This document shows positions 1-5,774 of a stretch of DNA of 11,654 nt, piece after piece. The notes under the pieces were generated by a model. That model was given only the letters and a program-made list of their open reading frames with translations. It did no database searches and was not told where the DNA came from. The first letter of the stretch is position 1. Every line of letters starts with the position of its first letter. The position numbers and the translations under genes are program-made. This stretch comes from Dehalococcoidales bacterium (GTDB taxonomy: Bacteria > Chloroflexota > Dehalococcoidia > Dehalococcoidales > UBA3254), in NCBI GenBank assembly GCA_028718465.1, contig JAQULX010000048.1:1-11654 (forward strand). Reading direction: 5' to 3'.

Positions 1-2
1 TA

Positions 3-170
3 AAACAGGTGATTATCAGGCTTCCTGAAACAAGGGACGGCGGTATGTCGGCTGTCCGCTTTTACCGTGGAAACTACACTTTATACTATAACGAACACCA
101 AGGATCCGCAAAGACAAGGTCAAGCCGGGGGCATAATGCTCTATGGGGAAGGGGGTGGAATCAGGATTAA
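3..170 (+). CDS. Possible C-terminal end of a gene entering from the left edge
   Basis: This frame is open from the window edge for 55 codons and ends at TAA 168-170. No start is visible, so if real it is the 3' end of a longer gene. The translated stretch includes FYRGNYTLYYNEH. A G-N-Y-x-x-Y pattern occurs after the ATPase domains of ABC-F proteins, but that resemblance is very short and I would not name the gene from it. The last ~20 residues (R, S, G and W rich) look like a non-conserved tail or out-of-frame readthrough. Codon use is unremarkable. It could equally be chance coding in intergenic DNA or a decayed gene. Confidence 0.3.
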   Translation, partial: KQVIIRLPETRDGGMSAVRFYRGNYTLYYNEHQGSAKTRSSRGHNALWGRGWNQD

Positions 171-212
171 AGATTAATGATTGAGGTTAAGGGGGAGAAG
201 GAGACCGGGTAA

Positions 213-233
213 ATTCCGGAACAAGTCCGGAAT
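213..233. repeat. Palindromic repeat ATTCCGGA-5 nt-TCCGGAAT
   Basis: The arms ATTCCGGA and TCCGGAAT are perfect reverse complements separated by ACAAG. No T-run follows, so it is not a classical terminator. From general knowledge, short intergenic palindromes of this CCGGAAT type occur in many copies in some bacterial genomes and yield spurious IPDLFRN-like translations, which this one does on the minus strand. Whether it is multi-copy here cannot be told from one window. Confidence 0.5.
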
Positions 234-287
234 GGGGCACAAGGGGGGATGCTTCGCCTGCCGTTTGAACAGTTTTTTCACTGGCAG

Positions 288-314
288 ACCATATATAATG
301 TAATCGTATATGGT
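288..314. promoter_or_regulatory. Inverted repeat with TATAAT box, candidate promoter/operator of the PfpI cluster
   Basis: ACCATATA (288-295) and TATATGGT (307-314) are perfect reverse complements 11 nt apart, a size and symmetry typical of a dimeric repressor site. A TATAAT hexamer sits inside at 294-299, and a TATAAA follows at 314-319. The matching -35 is poor: only T-rich sequence at 273-280, or TTGAAC at 265-270 with a spacing of 23. If used, transcription would start near 306 and leave a leader of about 87 nt before the ATG at 393. The operator role is inference. Confidence 0.33.
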
Positions 315-392
315 ATAAAGCCGGGCGCTCAAAAATAATTTACATAAAAAATATCGGGCGGCCGGAAGGAGCGATTGCAGGAGGAGGGGAAT

Positions 393-941
393 ATGCCAGT
401 CAAAGGGAAAAAGATGGTGATGCTGATTGAGCAGGACTTCGAGGATGTCGAGGTAGCGGATCCCATGAAGGCTTTCAGGGATGCCGGTATTAATATCACT
501 ATTGTCGGAAACGAGTCCGGAAAAATTTACAACGGAAAAAGAGGCCAGGTTAATATAAGGGCCGATGTTGTGCCGGAGAAGGTCAATGTTCGGGACTATG
601 ACGTGCTCTTTATTCCCGGGGGCTATGCGCCGGACAAAATGCGGATGCATCAGCCGATGATCGACCTGGTAAAAAAATTCCATTCTGCCGGAAAAATGAT
701 AGCCGCTATCTGCCATGGGCCGCAGGTGCTGATTTCAGCCGGGATAGTCAAAGGAAAGCGCATGACTTCCTGGCCTTCGGTGGCGGTTGATTTGAAGAAT
801 GCCGGCGCAAATTTTGTCGATGAAGCAGTTGTTATAGATGGGCAATTTATCACCTCGCGGAAGCCGGATGATATACCTCAATTCACGGGAGCTGTAATAG
901 AAGCACTGGAAAAGGCTCCGGCCATGGCCAGATCAGGTTAG
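393..941 (+). CDS. DJ-1/PfpI family protein (YhbO/PfpI-like glutamine amidotransferase fold)
   Basis: This 182-residue soluble cytoplasmic protein aligns along its full length with the PfpI branch of the DJ-1/ThiJ superfamily. Visible hallmarks are FEDVE near the N terminus (Glu20 as the conserved acid), FIPGGYAPD (residues 73-81) and the nucleophile elbow AICHGP with Cys107-His108. Asp81 occupies the place of Glu74 in Pyrococcus PfpI, a change common in YhbO-like members. Family members are described as stress proteins with protease, chaperone or deglycase/glyoxalase activity, and the true reaction remains debated. The ATG at 393 is chosen because a strong AGGAGGAGGGG lies just upstream; an in-frame TTG at 375 has no such site. 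A voltage-sensor-like gene follows after 27 nt, suggesting cotranscription. The family is clear; the substrate is unknown. Confidence 0.93.
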   Translation: MPVKGKKMVMLIEQDFEDVEVADPMKAFRDAGINITIVGNESGKIYNGKRGQVNIRADVVPEKVNVRDYDVLFIPGGYAPDKMRMHQPMIDLVKKFHSAGKMIAAICHGPQVLISAGIVKGKRMTSWPSVAVDLKNAGANFVDEAVVIDGQFITSRKPDDIPQFTGAVIEALEKAPAMARSG

Positions 942-968
942 GGTTCAAAGCAAAGCGGGAGGCCAGCC

Positions 969-1358
969 GTGGAAGATCGAGTTGACCGCCTGGAACGGGT
1001 TATTGGGGGACTGGCAGTCCTCTCGATTATTTATATCGTCATTATCTGGGCTGCGCCTCTTTCGCCGGGATGGTTGTTTACCCTGTATGTAGCCGATTTG
1101 ATGGTCTGTGTGGTTTTCGCCTGGGAGTTCGCGCGGCGCTTCTCCAGGGCCCCTCACAAGCTGACTTTTCTGAAATACCATGGGTTTGAAATTTTGTTCA
1201 TGGTCCCTGCCGCCGTGTTTTTCCCGGTTATTCATCTCTCCTGGATAGGCATCCCTCTGCGGTTATTCCGTCTTACGCGGTCAGGGCTGGTGCTGGGGAC
1301 TAACAACCGCTTTATACAATCTGCTTCGCAATACGCCCGCCGGGCCAATCTGCTCTGA
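969..1358 (+). CDS. Stand-alone voltage-sensor-like (ion channel S1-S4) membrane protein without pore
   Basis: The protein has 129 residues and four predicted membrane segments (about 11-29, 36-57, 72-90 and 91-108). The pattern matches an ion-channel voltage sensor. Segment 2 carries F50-x-x-E53 like the charge-transfer centre of Kv channels. Segment 3 has GFEIL with Glu74 where Kv channels have Asp. Segment 4 has Arg98, Arg101 and Arg104 at three-residue spacing. It ends 25 residues after the last of these arginines, so there is no S5, selectivity filter (no T-x-G-Y-G) or S6. The 41 nt to the next gene cannot encode one. The start is GTG at 969, with GGGAGG at 957-962 six nt upstream. It could be a regulatory or proton-permeable sensor, or a 3'-truncated channel gene. 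The clean RBS, intact frame and tight spacing favour a functional small gene. Function unknown. Confidence 0.72.
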   Translation: MEDRVDRLERVIGGLAVLSIIYIVIIWAAPLSPGWLFTLYVADLMVCVVFAWEFARRFSRAPHKLTFLKYHGFEILFMVPAAVFFPVIHLSWIGIPLRLFRLTRSGLVLGTNNRFIQSASQYARRANLL

Positions 1359-1399
1359 ACTAGCCGACTGTCCGGCCTTTATGTTATCATTTAAAGACG

Positions 1400-3400
1400 A
1401 TGAGATTATCCCGCCTTTTCCGGCCTGAACCCTCACTGTCCGAACAGGAAACACAACACGGCCTGAGGATTATGACCTGGGAAGGGATGGCTTCGATCGG
1501 TTATACCAGCATTACCACCAGCGGTTTTCTGGCTGCCTATGCTCTGGCTATCGGCGCCAACAACTTTCAAATAGGTATGCTGGCCTCTCTGCCTTTTATA
1601 ATGCAGTTGCTTCAGATACCGTCCATCTACCTGGTGGAAAAGGTACGGTTCCGGAAAGCCATCTCCGTGATCTCCTGGTTCATCGCTCAACTGTTATGGT
1701 TTCCCATTGCCTTGATCCCCATTTTCCTGGATATCCCGGGAGACAGCGCGGTATCGTTCCTGCTGATGCTGATGGCTATCAGGGGCGTCATGACCGCTAT
1801 TACCAACTGCAGCTGGAATAGCTGGATACGCGATCTGGTACCGCAGACCATACTGGGCAGGTTCTTTTCGAAACGGATGGCGTTTTCGACAGTTGTGGCG
1901 GCGATCTTCGGGTTGGCAGCCGCTTTTTTCGTGGATTTCTGGAGCGGGTGGGCGGCGCCGGATGATGCGATCCTGGGCTATGTCTACGTGCTGCTTGTCG
2001 GAGCCCTGGTGCTGGGCATGGCCAGTCCGGTCCTGATGGTCTTTATACCCGAAAAATCGATGCAAGCTGAGCAGGGTAATCCGGTATCGGTCTGGAAGAG
2101 TATTATGATTCCCCTGAAAGACTCCAATTTCCGGCACCTGATGCAGTTCCTGCTTTTCTGGGGGTTCGCTTTGAACCTGGCAATTCCTTTCTTTTCGGTC
2201 TTTATGCTGCAAACTTTGCAGTTTCCCATTCTATGGGTAATTGCCCTGGCGGTGCTGAGCCAGGCATTCAATATATTGTTCCTCGGGGTATGGGGGCGGC
2301 TGGCCGACCGTTTCGGCAGTAAAGTGATTCTTTCAATATGCGCTTCGCTGTATATCGTGGTAATACTGGGATGGACTTTTACCATGCCCGAGAGATTCCT
2401 TTTTACCATGCCCCTGATTGTTATTCTCCACATTTTTGCCGGGATTGCCTCCGCCGGGGTAAATCTGACGGTAAGCACTATCGGGATGAAACTGGCCCCC
2501 CAGGGGGAGTCCACGGCTTACCTGGCCGGCGCTTCTCTGGCTACGAATCTGGGGGCCGGCCTGGGACCTCTGGCAGGCGGCGCTCTGGCCCTGTTTTTCA
2601 GCGTGCGGCAGCTTACTCTTGATTTCACCTGGTTAAGTCCCAACCGGGTGATAAACCTGGGTTTTATTGACCTGACCGGGCTGGACTTCCTGTTCGCAAT
2701 CGCTTTTATCATCGGCCTGGTCACTCTGAATACCCTGACAAGGGTGCGCGAGGAGGGAGAAGTCCCCCGGGAAACTGTTCTGGGCGAGCTCATGGCCCAG
2801 CCCCGGGCTTCTACCGGGGTGGGCCTGATTCCCCTGACGGGACTGGCCAATATGTTTCCCTTCGGCTATTTGAAAAAGATACCCGGTATAGACGTGGCCA
2901 TTGGTGTGACAACATACCAACTGACGGAAACCGCCAAAAGAATTACAAAAGAAGCCGCACGGGGTCGGAATTTCTCTAACAGGGTCGCCCGCGCCCTGGA
3001 AAACGGACTCTCCGTGTTATGGAGCGGTGAGGAAAGCGTACGTTCTCGGGCAGCCACTCTGGCTGAGAATGCCGCCCGAGGCGCCATACAGGCTGCCGCG
3101 GAAAGCGAAAAAGATACGATCAGCCTTATTCGCCCTACAGCGGACGGCATTATTAACGCCCTGGTCAGCGCCGGGGCTGATCCTGAGGATACTCTCCGCG
3201 GTGTTAGCCGGGGTATTGTGGTAGGCGCCGCTGATACCGGTGTCGACCTGAATCTGGCGGCCGAGAAGACCGTTGAGTCTGTGCGGGAAGCGGCGCAAAG
3301 GTTAGGATTGGATAAAGAGGCTGCTGCCAGAGTGGCCCGCACGGCGCGCTCGACAGCCCGCTATCTGGAGGGCAGGTCAGGAAAAGGCCTGGGAGACTAA
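1400..3400 (+). CDS. MFS transporter with long repeat-containing C-terminal domain
   Basis: The 666-residue product has a major facilitator core of roughly 450 residues with about 12 hydrophobic segments. The loop between segments 2 and 3 is recognisable (around residues 75-85, VEKVRFRKA), as is the second-half counterpart GRLADRFGSKV near residues 300-310. About 215 hydrophilic, Ala- and Arg-rich residues follow, presumably cytoplasmic. These are not part of a standard MFS protein (usually 400-500 residues) and end in 22-residue repeats (residues 560-666). The substrate cannot be read from sequence. ATG 1400 is the first available start but has only a weak purine stretch (AAAGACG) before it; Met25 at 1472, behind GAGG, is an alternative. 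It lies 41 nt after the voltage-sensor-like gene and is followed by a strong terminator, so it is probably the last gene of the cluster. Confidence 0.88.
   Translation: MRLSRLFRPEPSLSEQETQHGLRIMTWEGMASIGYTSITTSGFLAAYALAIGANNFQIGMLASLPFIMQLLQIPSIYLVEKVRFRKAISVISWFIAQLLWFPIALIPIFLDIPGDSAVSFLLMLMAIRGVMTAITNCSWNSWIRDLVPQTILGRFFSKRMAFSTVVAAIFGLAAAFFVDFWSGWAAPDDAILGYVYVLLVGALVLGMASPVLMVFIPEKSMQAEQGNPVSVWKSIMIPLKDSNFRHLMQFLLFWGFALNLAIPFFSVFMLQTLQFPILWVIALAVLSQAFNILFLGVWGRLADRFGSKVILSICASLYIVVILGWTFTMPERFLFTMPLIVILHIFAGIASAGVNLTVSTIGMKLAPQGESTAYLAGASLATNLGAGLGPLAGGALALFFSVRQLTLDFTWLSPNRVINLGFIDLTGLDFLFAIAFIIGLVTLNTLTRVREEGEVPRETVLGELMAQPRASTGVGLIPLTGLANMFPFGYLKKIPGIDVAIGVTTYQLTETAKRITKEAARGRNFSNRVARALENGLSVLWSGEESVRSRAATLAENAARGAIQAAAESEKDTISLIRPTADGIINALVSAGADPEDTLRGVSRGIVVGAADTGVDLNLAAEKTVESVREAAQRLGLDKEAAARVARTARSTARYLEGRSGKGLGD
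3077..3397 (+). repeat. Four to five tandem 22-residue (66-bp) repeats in the MFS C terminus
   Basis: Residues 560-581, 582-603, 604-625 and 626-647 line up without gaps at a 22-residue period. Position 13 is Asp in all four. Position 11 is Gly in three (Glu in the first), position 2 is Gly in the first three, and position 6 is Ala or Gly in all four. Residues 648-666 form a fading fifth unit that keeps Ala6 and Gly11. The DNA itself has diverged, so the period shows in protein rather than nucleotides, which suggests an old duplication kept by selection. The pattern predicts short helices broken by a Gly-x-Asp turn, i.e. an alpha-helical repeat or coiled assembly domain. Its role is unknown. 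Confidence 0.75.
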
Positions 3401-3432
3401 GAGTAACAGCGGTCTTTCGGAGGCGGAGATAT

Positions 3433-3469
3433 AATAAACCGGAAGCTTCCCAAAGGCTTCCGGTTTATT
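3433..3469. terminator. Bidirectional intrinsic terminator between convergent genes
   Basis: AATAAACCGGAAGC (3433-3446) and GCTTCCGGTTTATT (3456-3469) are perfect 14-bp reverse complements around a 9-nt loop. The A/T-rich stem ends give a U-rich tail on either strand. It lies 32 nt after the MFS stop and 23 nt after the dctM stop, so it can end both transcripts. Confidence 0.85.
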
Positions 3470-3492
3470 CGTATTTATATTACCCGGTTGAT

Positions 3493-4797
3493 TTATTTCG
3501 AAAGCATTATATCCGGTAAGAAAGTTGATATAACAGGGAACGCGATCAAAATCGCCAGATTGAATACATCCGAGATAAGGAACGGTACAACGCCTCGGTA
3601 AATGGTCCCCATGGGAGCTTTTACCGCTCCAGCCAGGCCGAACAGATTCATACCAAAAGGCGGAGAGTACAGCCCCATTTCTACCAGCCTGACCATAATC
3701 ACGCCGTACCAGATGGGGTCGAAACCCAGGGCTATCATGGTAGGGAACAGGATCGGCAGGGTCAGGATCAGGATGGCATAAACATCAAAGATCATTCCCA
3801 GCATAACATAGAGTACTGCCACCAGAGCCAGGACGGCGAATTTGTTCACTTCCAGGCTGACAATGAACTCGCTGGCGGCGAAGGGTATCCTGGTAATTGC
3901 CAGGAACTGGTTGAAGATGAAAGCTCCGATAATCAGGGCGATCATGAAAGCCGACAGGATGCCGCCTTCCATCAGGCTATCGAGAAAACTGGCGCGGGTG
4001 AGTTGTCTCTTGGCGAGGCTGATAGCCATAGCACCGAAGGCGCCGATTCCACCGGCTTCAGTGGGAGTGAAGATGCCGCCGTAGATACCGCCGATCACCA
4101 GCAAAAAGAGGGCTACAATAGGCCAGGTGACCCAGACCGATCCCAACTTTTGTTTGATAGTAGTGGGCGGCGTAGCCGGTCCCATGGAAGGGTTGATCCG
4201 GCAGAGGACGTAGATTGTGATGCAATATACCAGCATCTGGGTTACACCGGGGATAATGCCGGCCATAAAAAGTTTACCGATGGACTGTTGGGTCAGGATG
4301 CCCACCAGGATAAAGCCCATGCTGGGGGGAATTAAAATGCCCATAGTGCCGCCGGCGGCGATGGTGCCCAGGGCCAGTTTGGCGTCATAGCCGTAGCGCT
4401 GCATTTCAGGATAGGCTATTTTACCCATGGCTACCGCGCAGGCCAGGCTGGACCCGCAGCAGGCCGCGAACAGAGCGCAGGCGCCGGTCGTGGCTATTGC
4501 CAGCCCTCCTCTAATCTGTCCCAGCCAGGCCCGGGCCATCAGATAGGCGTCCTTCCCGATATCGCTGCGGGAAACAAAAGCGCTCATAAGAAGAAAAAGC
4601 GGGGCTACGGCAAAATCATAACTGGTAGACTTTTCAAAAGCAATAATAGCGAGGCTGGAAAGCGCCGGTTCCACTCCCATTAATATAATGAGGCCGGCAA
4701 ATCCCAGGGCTATCAGGGCGAAAGCCACATTCATTCCTAACAGGATTAAAACCAGCATGATAGAGAAACCGGTCAGACCTATTTCAAGCGGACTCAT
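3493..4797 (-). CDS. dctM: TRAP transporter large permease subunit DctM
   Basis: The 434-residue, very hydrophobic integral membrane protein has the normal length of the DctM/SiaM subunit of tripartite ATP-independent periplasmic transporters (about 425-440). These use a sodium gradient to import organic acids delivered by a binding protein. Family-typical stretches include the glycine-rich GTMGILIPPS (residues 150-159), FTPTEAGGIGAFGA in the second half and a late PFGMNLFGLAG segment. The ATG overlaps the stop of dctQ as ATGA (4-nt overlap), with AAGGA just upstream, so translation is probably coupled. The natural substrate (C4-dicarboxylate, 2-oxo acid, sialic acid and so on) cannot be deduced. 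The binding-protein gene that should accompany it appears broken, so this subunit may be non-functional or depend on a distant binding protein. Confidence 0.95.
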   Translation of the reverse strand: MSPLEIGLTGFSIMLVLILLGMNVAFALIALGFAGLIILMGVEPALSSLAIIAFEKSTSYDFAVAPLFLLMSAFVSRSDIGKDAYLMARAWLGQIRGGLAIATTGACALFAACCGSSLACAVAMGKIAYPEMQRYGYDAKLALGTIAAGGTMGILIPPSMGFILVGILTQQSIGKLFMAGIIPGVTQMLVYCITIYVLCRINPSMGPATPPTTIKQKLGSVWVTWPIVALFLLVIGGIYGGIFTPTEAGGIGAFGAMAISLAKRQLTRASFLDSLMEGGILSAFMIALIIGAFIFNQFLAITRIPFAASEFIVSLEVNKFAVLALVAVLYVMLGMIFDVYAILILTLPILFPTMIALGFDPIWYGVIMVRLVEMGLYSPPFGMNLFGLAGAVKAPMGTIYRGVVPFLISDVFNLAILIAFPVISTFLPDIMLSK

Positions 4798-5312
4798 TTC
4801 CTTATCACTCCAATTAGAGATTGCACGGAATCAATGATCAGTATCAGCGCTATCAGTCCGGTGCCAAAGGTGAGAGCGAATGTAAAAGGGAAATAGGGGA
4901 GGCTCAGGGTGTCGGTGACGCGGTTGGTATCGAAATAGGTCATTCCGAGAATAAAAGCCCGCCAGGATATGAGGCCGAATCCAATACTGCCTACCAGATA
5001 GCTGATAAAATTAATCAGGGACTGGACCCGGCGGGGAAATCTGATTAACAGGATGTCTACACGGATATGTCCCTTTTTATACTGGCAGTAGGCCAGGCCC
5101 CAGGTACCGGCGCCGACCAGCAGCAGTCCTACCAGTTCCCAGGTGCCCTTGATGGGGGAATTAAAAAAATACCGTCCTATTACATCTGCTACCGTGAGAA
5201 GCATCATGGCTGCCAGGATGACGGATGCCACTATCGCAAATACATGACAGAATGTTTGCAGCCAGGCCCCGGTTTTAAGGGATATTCTTTGAATACCGAC
5301 TGCCTCTTTCAT
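4794..5312 (-). CDS. dctQ: TRAP transporter small permease subunit DctQ
   Basis: This 172-residue membrane protein has four hydrophobic segments (about 25-47, 61-78, 97-118 and 137-160), the standard layout of DctQ/SiaQ. Family signatures are DVIGRYFFNSPIKGTWELVG after segment 1 and YKKGHIRVDIL before segment 3. DctQ pairs with DctM as a scaffold that helps form the elevator-type transporter. The start is taken at ATG 5312; the codon before it is TTG (5315), which could also serve. AGAGGGGG lies 6-9 nt upstream of these codons. It ends inside the dctM start (ATGA). Between it and the upstream dctP remnant is a 13-bp hairpin, the usual place for a structure lowering permease expression relative to the binding protein. 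Confidence 0.93.
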   Translation of the reverse strand: MKEAVGIQRISLKTGAWLQTFCHVFAIVASVILAAMMLLTVADVIGRYFFNSPIKGTWELVGLLLVGAGTWGLAYCQYKKGHIRVDILLIRFPRRVQSLINFISYLVGSIGFGLISWRAFILGMTYFDTNRVTDTLSLPYFPFTFALTFGTGLIALILIIDSVQSLIGVIRK

Positions 5313-5377
5313 CAAGGTTATCCCCCTCTGAAATTAATCTTCTGCGATATACCTGTTGGAAAGGCGCTGTGGAAAAT

Positions 5378-5413
5378 ACCGGTACCTGAGATTATAATGG
5401 CTCAGGTACCGGT
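5378..5413 (-). terminator. Intergenic hairpin between the dctP remnant and dctQ
   Basis: ACCGGTACCTGAG (5378-5390) and CTCAGGTACCGGT (5401-5413) pair perfectly around a 10-nt loop. On the minus strand the stem is followed by ATTTTCC, a weak U-tract, so it fits an attenuating (leaky) terminator or an mRNA-stabilising 3' end for an abundant binding-protein transcript. It starts 14 nt after the dctP stop. On the plus strand TTTTTTTA lies 10 nt after the stem, too far for efficient termination. Confidence 0.6.
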
Positions 5414-5427
5414 TTGCAACAGTTTTT

Positions 5428-5556
5428 TTACCGGGCAGCCCAGGCAGCGTCAACTTTAGCTTTCCACCAGTTGAGCATCTCCCTGGCTTCGGTCACTCCA
5501 TTAGCCTCATTAGTCACGACCCACTCTTCCCACTTTATGATATAGTCGGGCTTACC
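5428..5556 (-). pseudogene. C-terminal remnant of a TRAP substrate-binding protein (dctP)
   Basis: The last ~42 codons before TAA 5430-5428 read as a hydrophilic, Trp-rich C terminus (WEEWVVTNEANG, then MLNWWKAK). That fits the end of a periplasmic binding protein in the place dctP normally occupies, directly upstream of dctQM. A full dctP has about 330 codons. Upstream of about 5556 the frame stays open to a GTG at 5676, but there it is AT-rich, reads as Ile/Leu/Lys-rich sequence unlike a binding protein, and has no signal peptide or lipobox. The divergent glycosylase promoter begins at 5703, so no room remains for the gene. I infer a deletion that removed roughly 90% of dctP. The assignment rests mainly on gene order; an unrelated small ORF is the alternative. 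Confidence 0.55.
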
Positions 5557-5702
5557 GGATGCTCTTATAGCAATGCTGATTTTTATAATAATAGCACGGC
5601 GAATTTTCAAGATCAAATCTTCAAGAGTAACTGTTCCAAAATAAAGAAAATATAAGCGATTATATGAAACAAACACGATAAATATTGCAATTGTTGGTCA
5701 GA
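5557..5702. other. AT-rich junction segment between the dctP remnant and the glycosylase promoter
   Basis: This stretch is visibly richer in A and T than the genes on either side and has no supported gene. It holds a short palindrome AAGAT-CAA-ATCTT near 5610-5625 and the direct repeat TTCAAGA flanking it. A minus-strand TATAAT lies at 5664-5659, but its only -35-like match, TTGCAA at 5690-5685, is 20 nt away. It may be the foreign or rearranged side of the dctP deletion, or simply the promoter region of the plus-strand genes. Confidence 0.4.
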
Positions 5703-5736
5703 TTGACTTGACATATTGATCATGTTATGATAATAA
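5703..5736 (+). promoter_or_regulatory. Sigma-A-type promoter for the glycosylase-RNase J transcript
   Basis: Two overlapping hexamer pairs are present, each with the ideal 17-nt spacer: TTGACT (5703-5708) with TATGAT (5726-5731), and TTGACA (5708-5713) with TAATAA (5731-5736). Transcription would start near 5738-5743. The -10 element covers the ATG at 5727, so that codon cannot be the start of a protein made from this promoter. Confidence 0.68.
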
Positions 5737-5774
5737 CAAGTGGCTGGGGAACGCCTGCGAATTATAAAAAAAAT

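Larger units (their letters stand above)
171..392. other. Intergenic region upstream of the PfpI gene
   Basis: No convincing reading frame lies here on the plus strand. The minus-strand frame that crosses it is a shadow of the PfpI gene. The region starts with three imperfect 7-base units of GATTAAN type (165-185). It then holds a perfect CCGG-centred inverted repeat (213-233), a G-rich stretch (240-249), a second perfect inverted repeat (288-314) and an A-rich run (about 329-353) before the ribosome binding site of the next gene. The promoter of the PfpI cluster should be here, but no strong -35/-10 pair stands out. Confidence 0.5.

Noticed and set aside
375..392. TTG start giving the PfpI protein six extra residues
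   Set aside because: The extra codons are themselves the Shine-Dalgarno sequence of the ATG at 393.
174..716. Minus-strand open frame of 180 codons
   Set aside because: It lies opposite the PfpI gene, has no family features or RBS, and its 3' third is a translation of the non-coding palindrome region.
1359..1399. Missing pore of the voltage-sensor gene hidden by a frameshift
   Set aside because: Only 41 nt separate it from the MFS start, and no filter motif appears in any frame there.
1694..2514. Two long minus-strand frames opposite the MFS gene
   Set aside because: Their composition (His/Gln/Arg-rich or Thr/Ser/Arg-rich) is typical of antisense shadows; the plus-strand MFS protein is clearly coding.
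5557..5676. GTG at 5676 as the start of a real 82-residue minus-strand gene
   Set aside because: The N-terminal half is AT-rich, low-complexity Ile/Leu/Lys sequence without RBS; only the last ~42 codons look protein-like.
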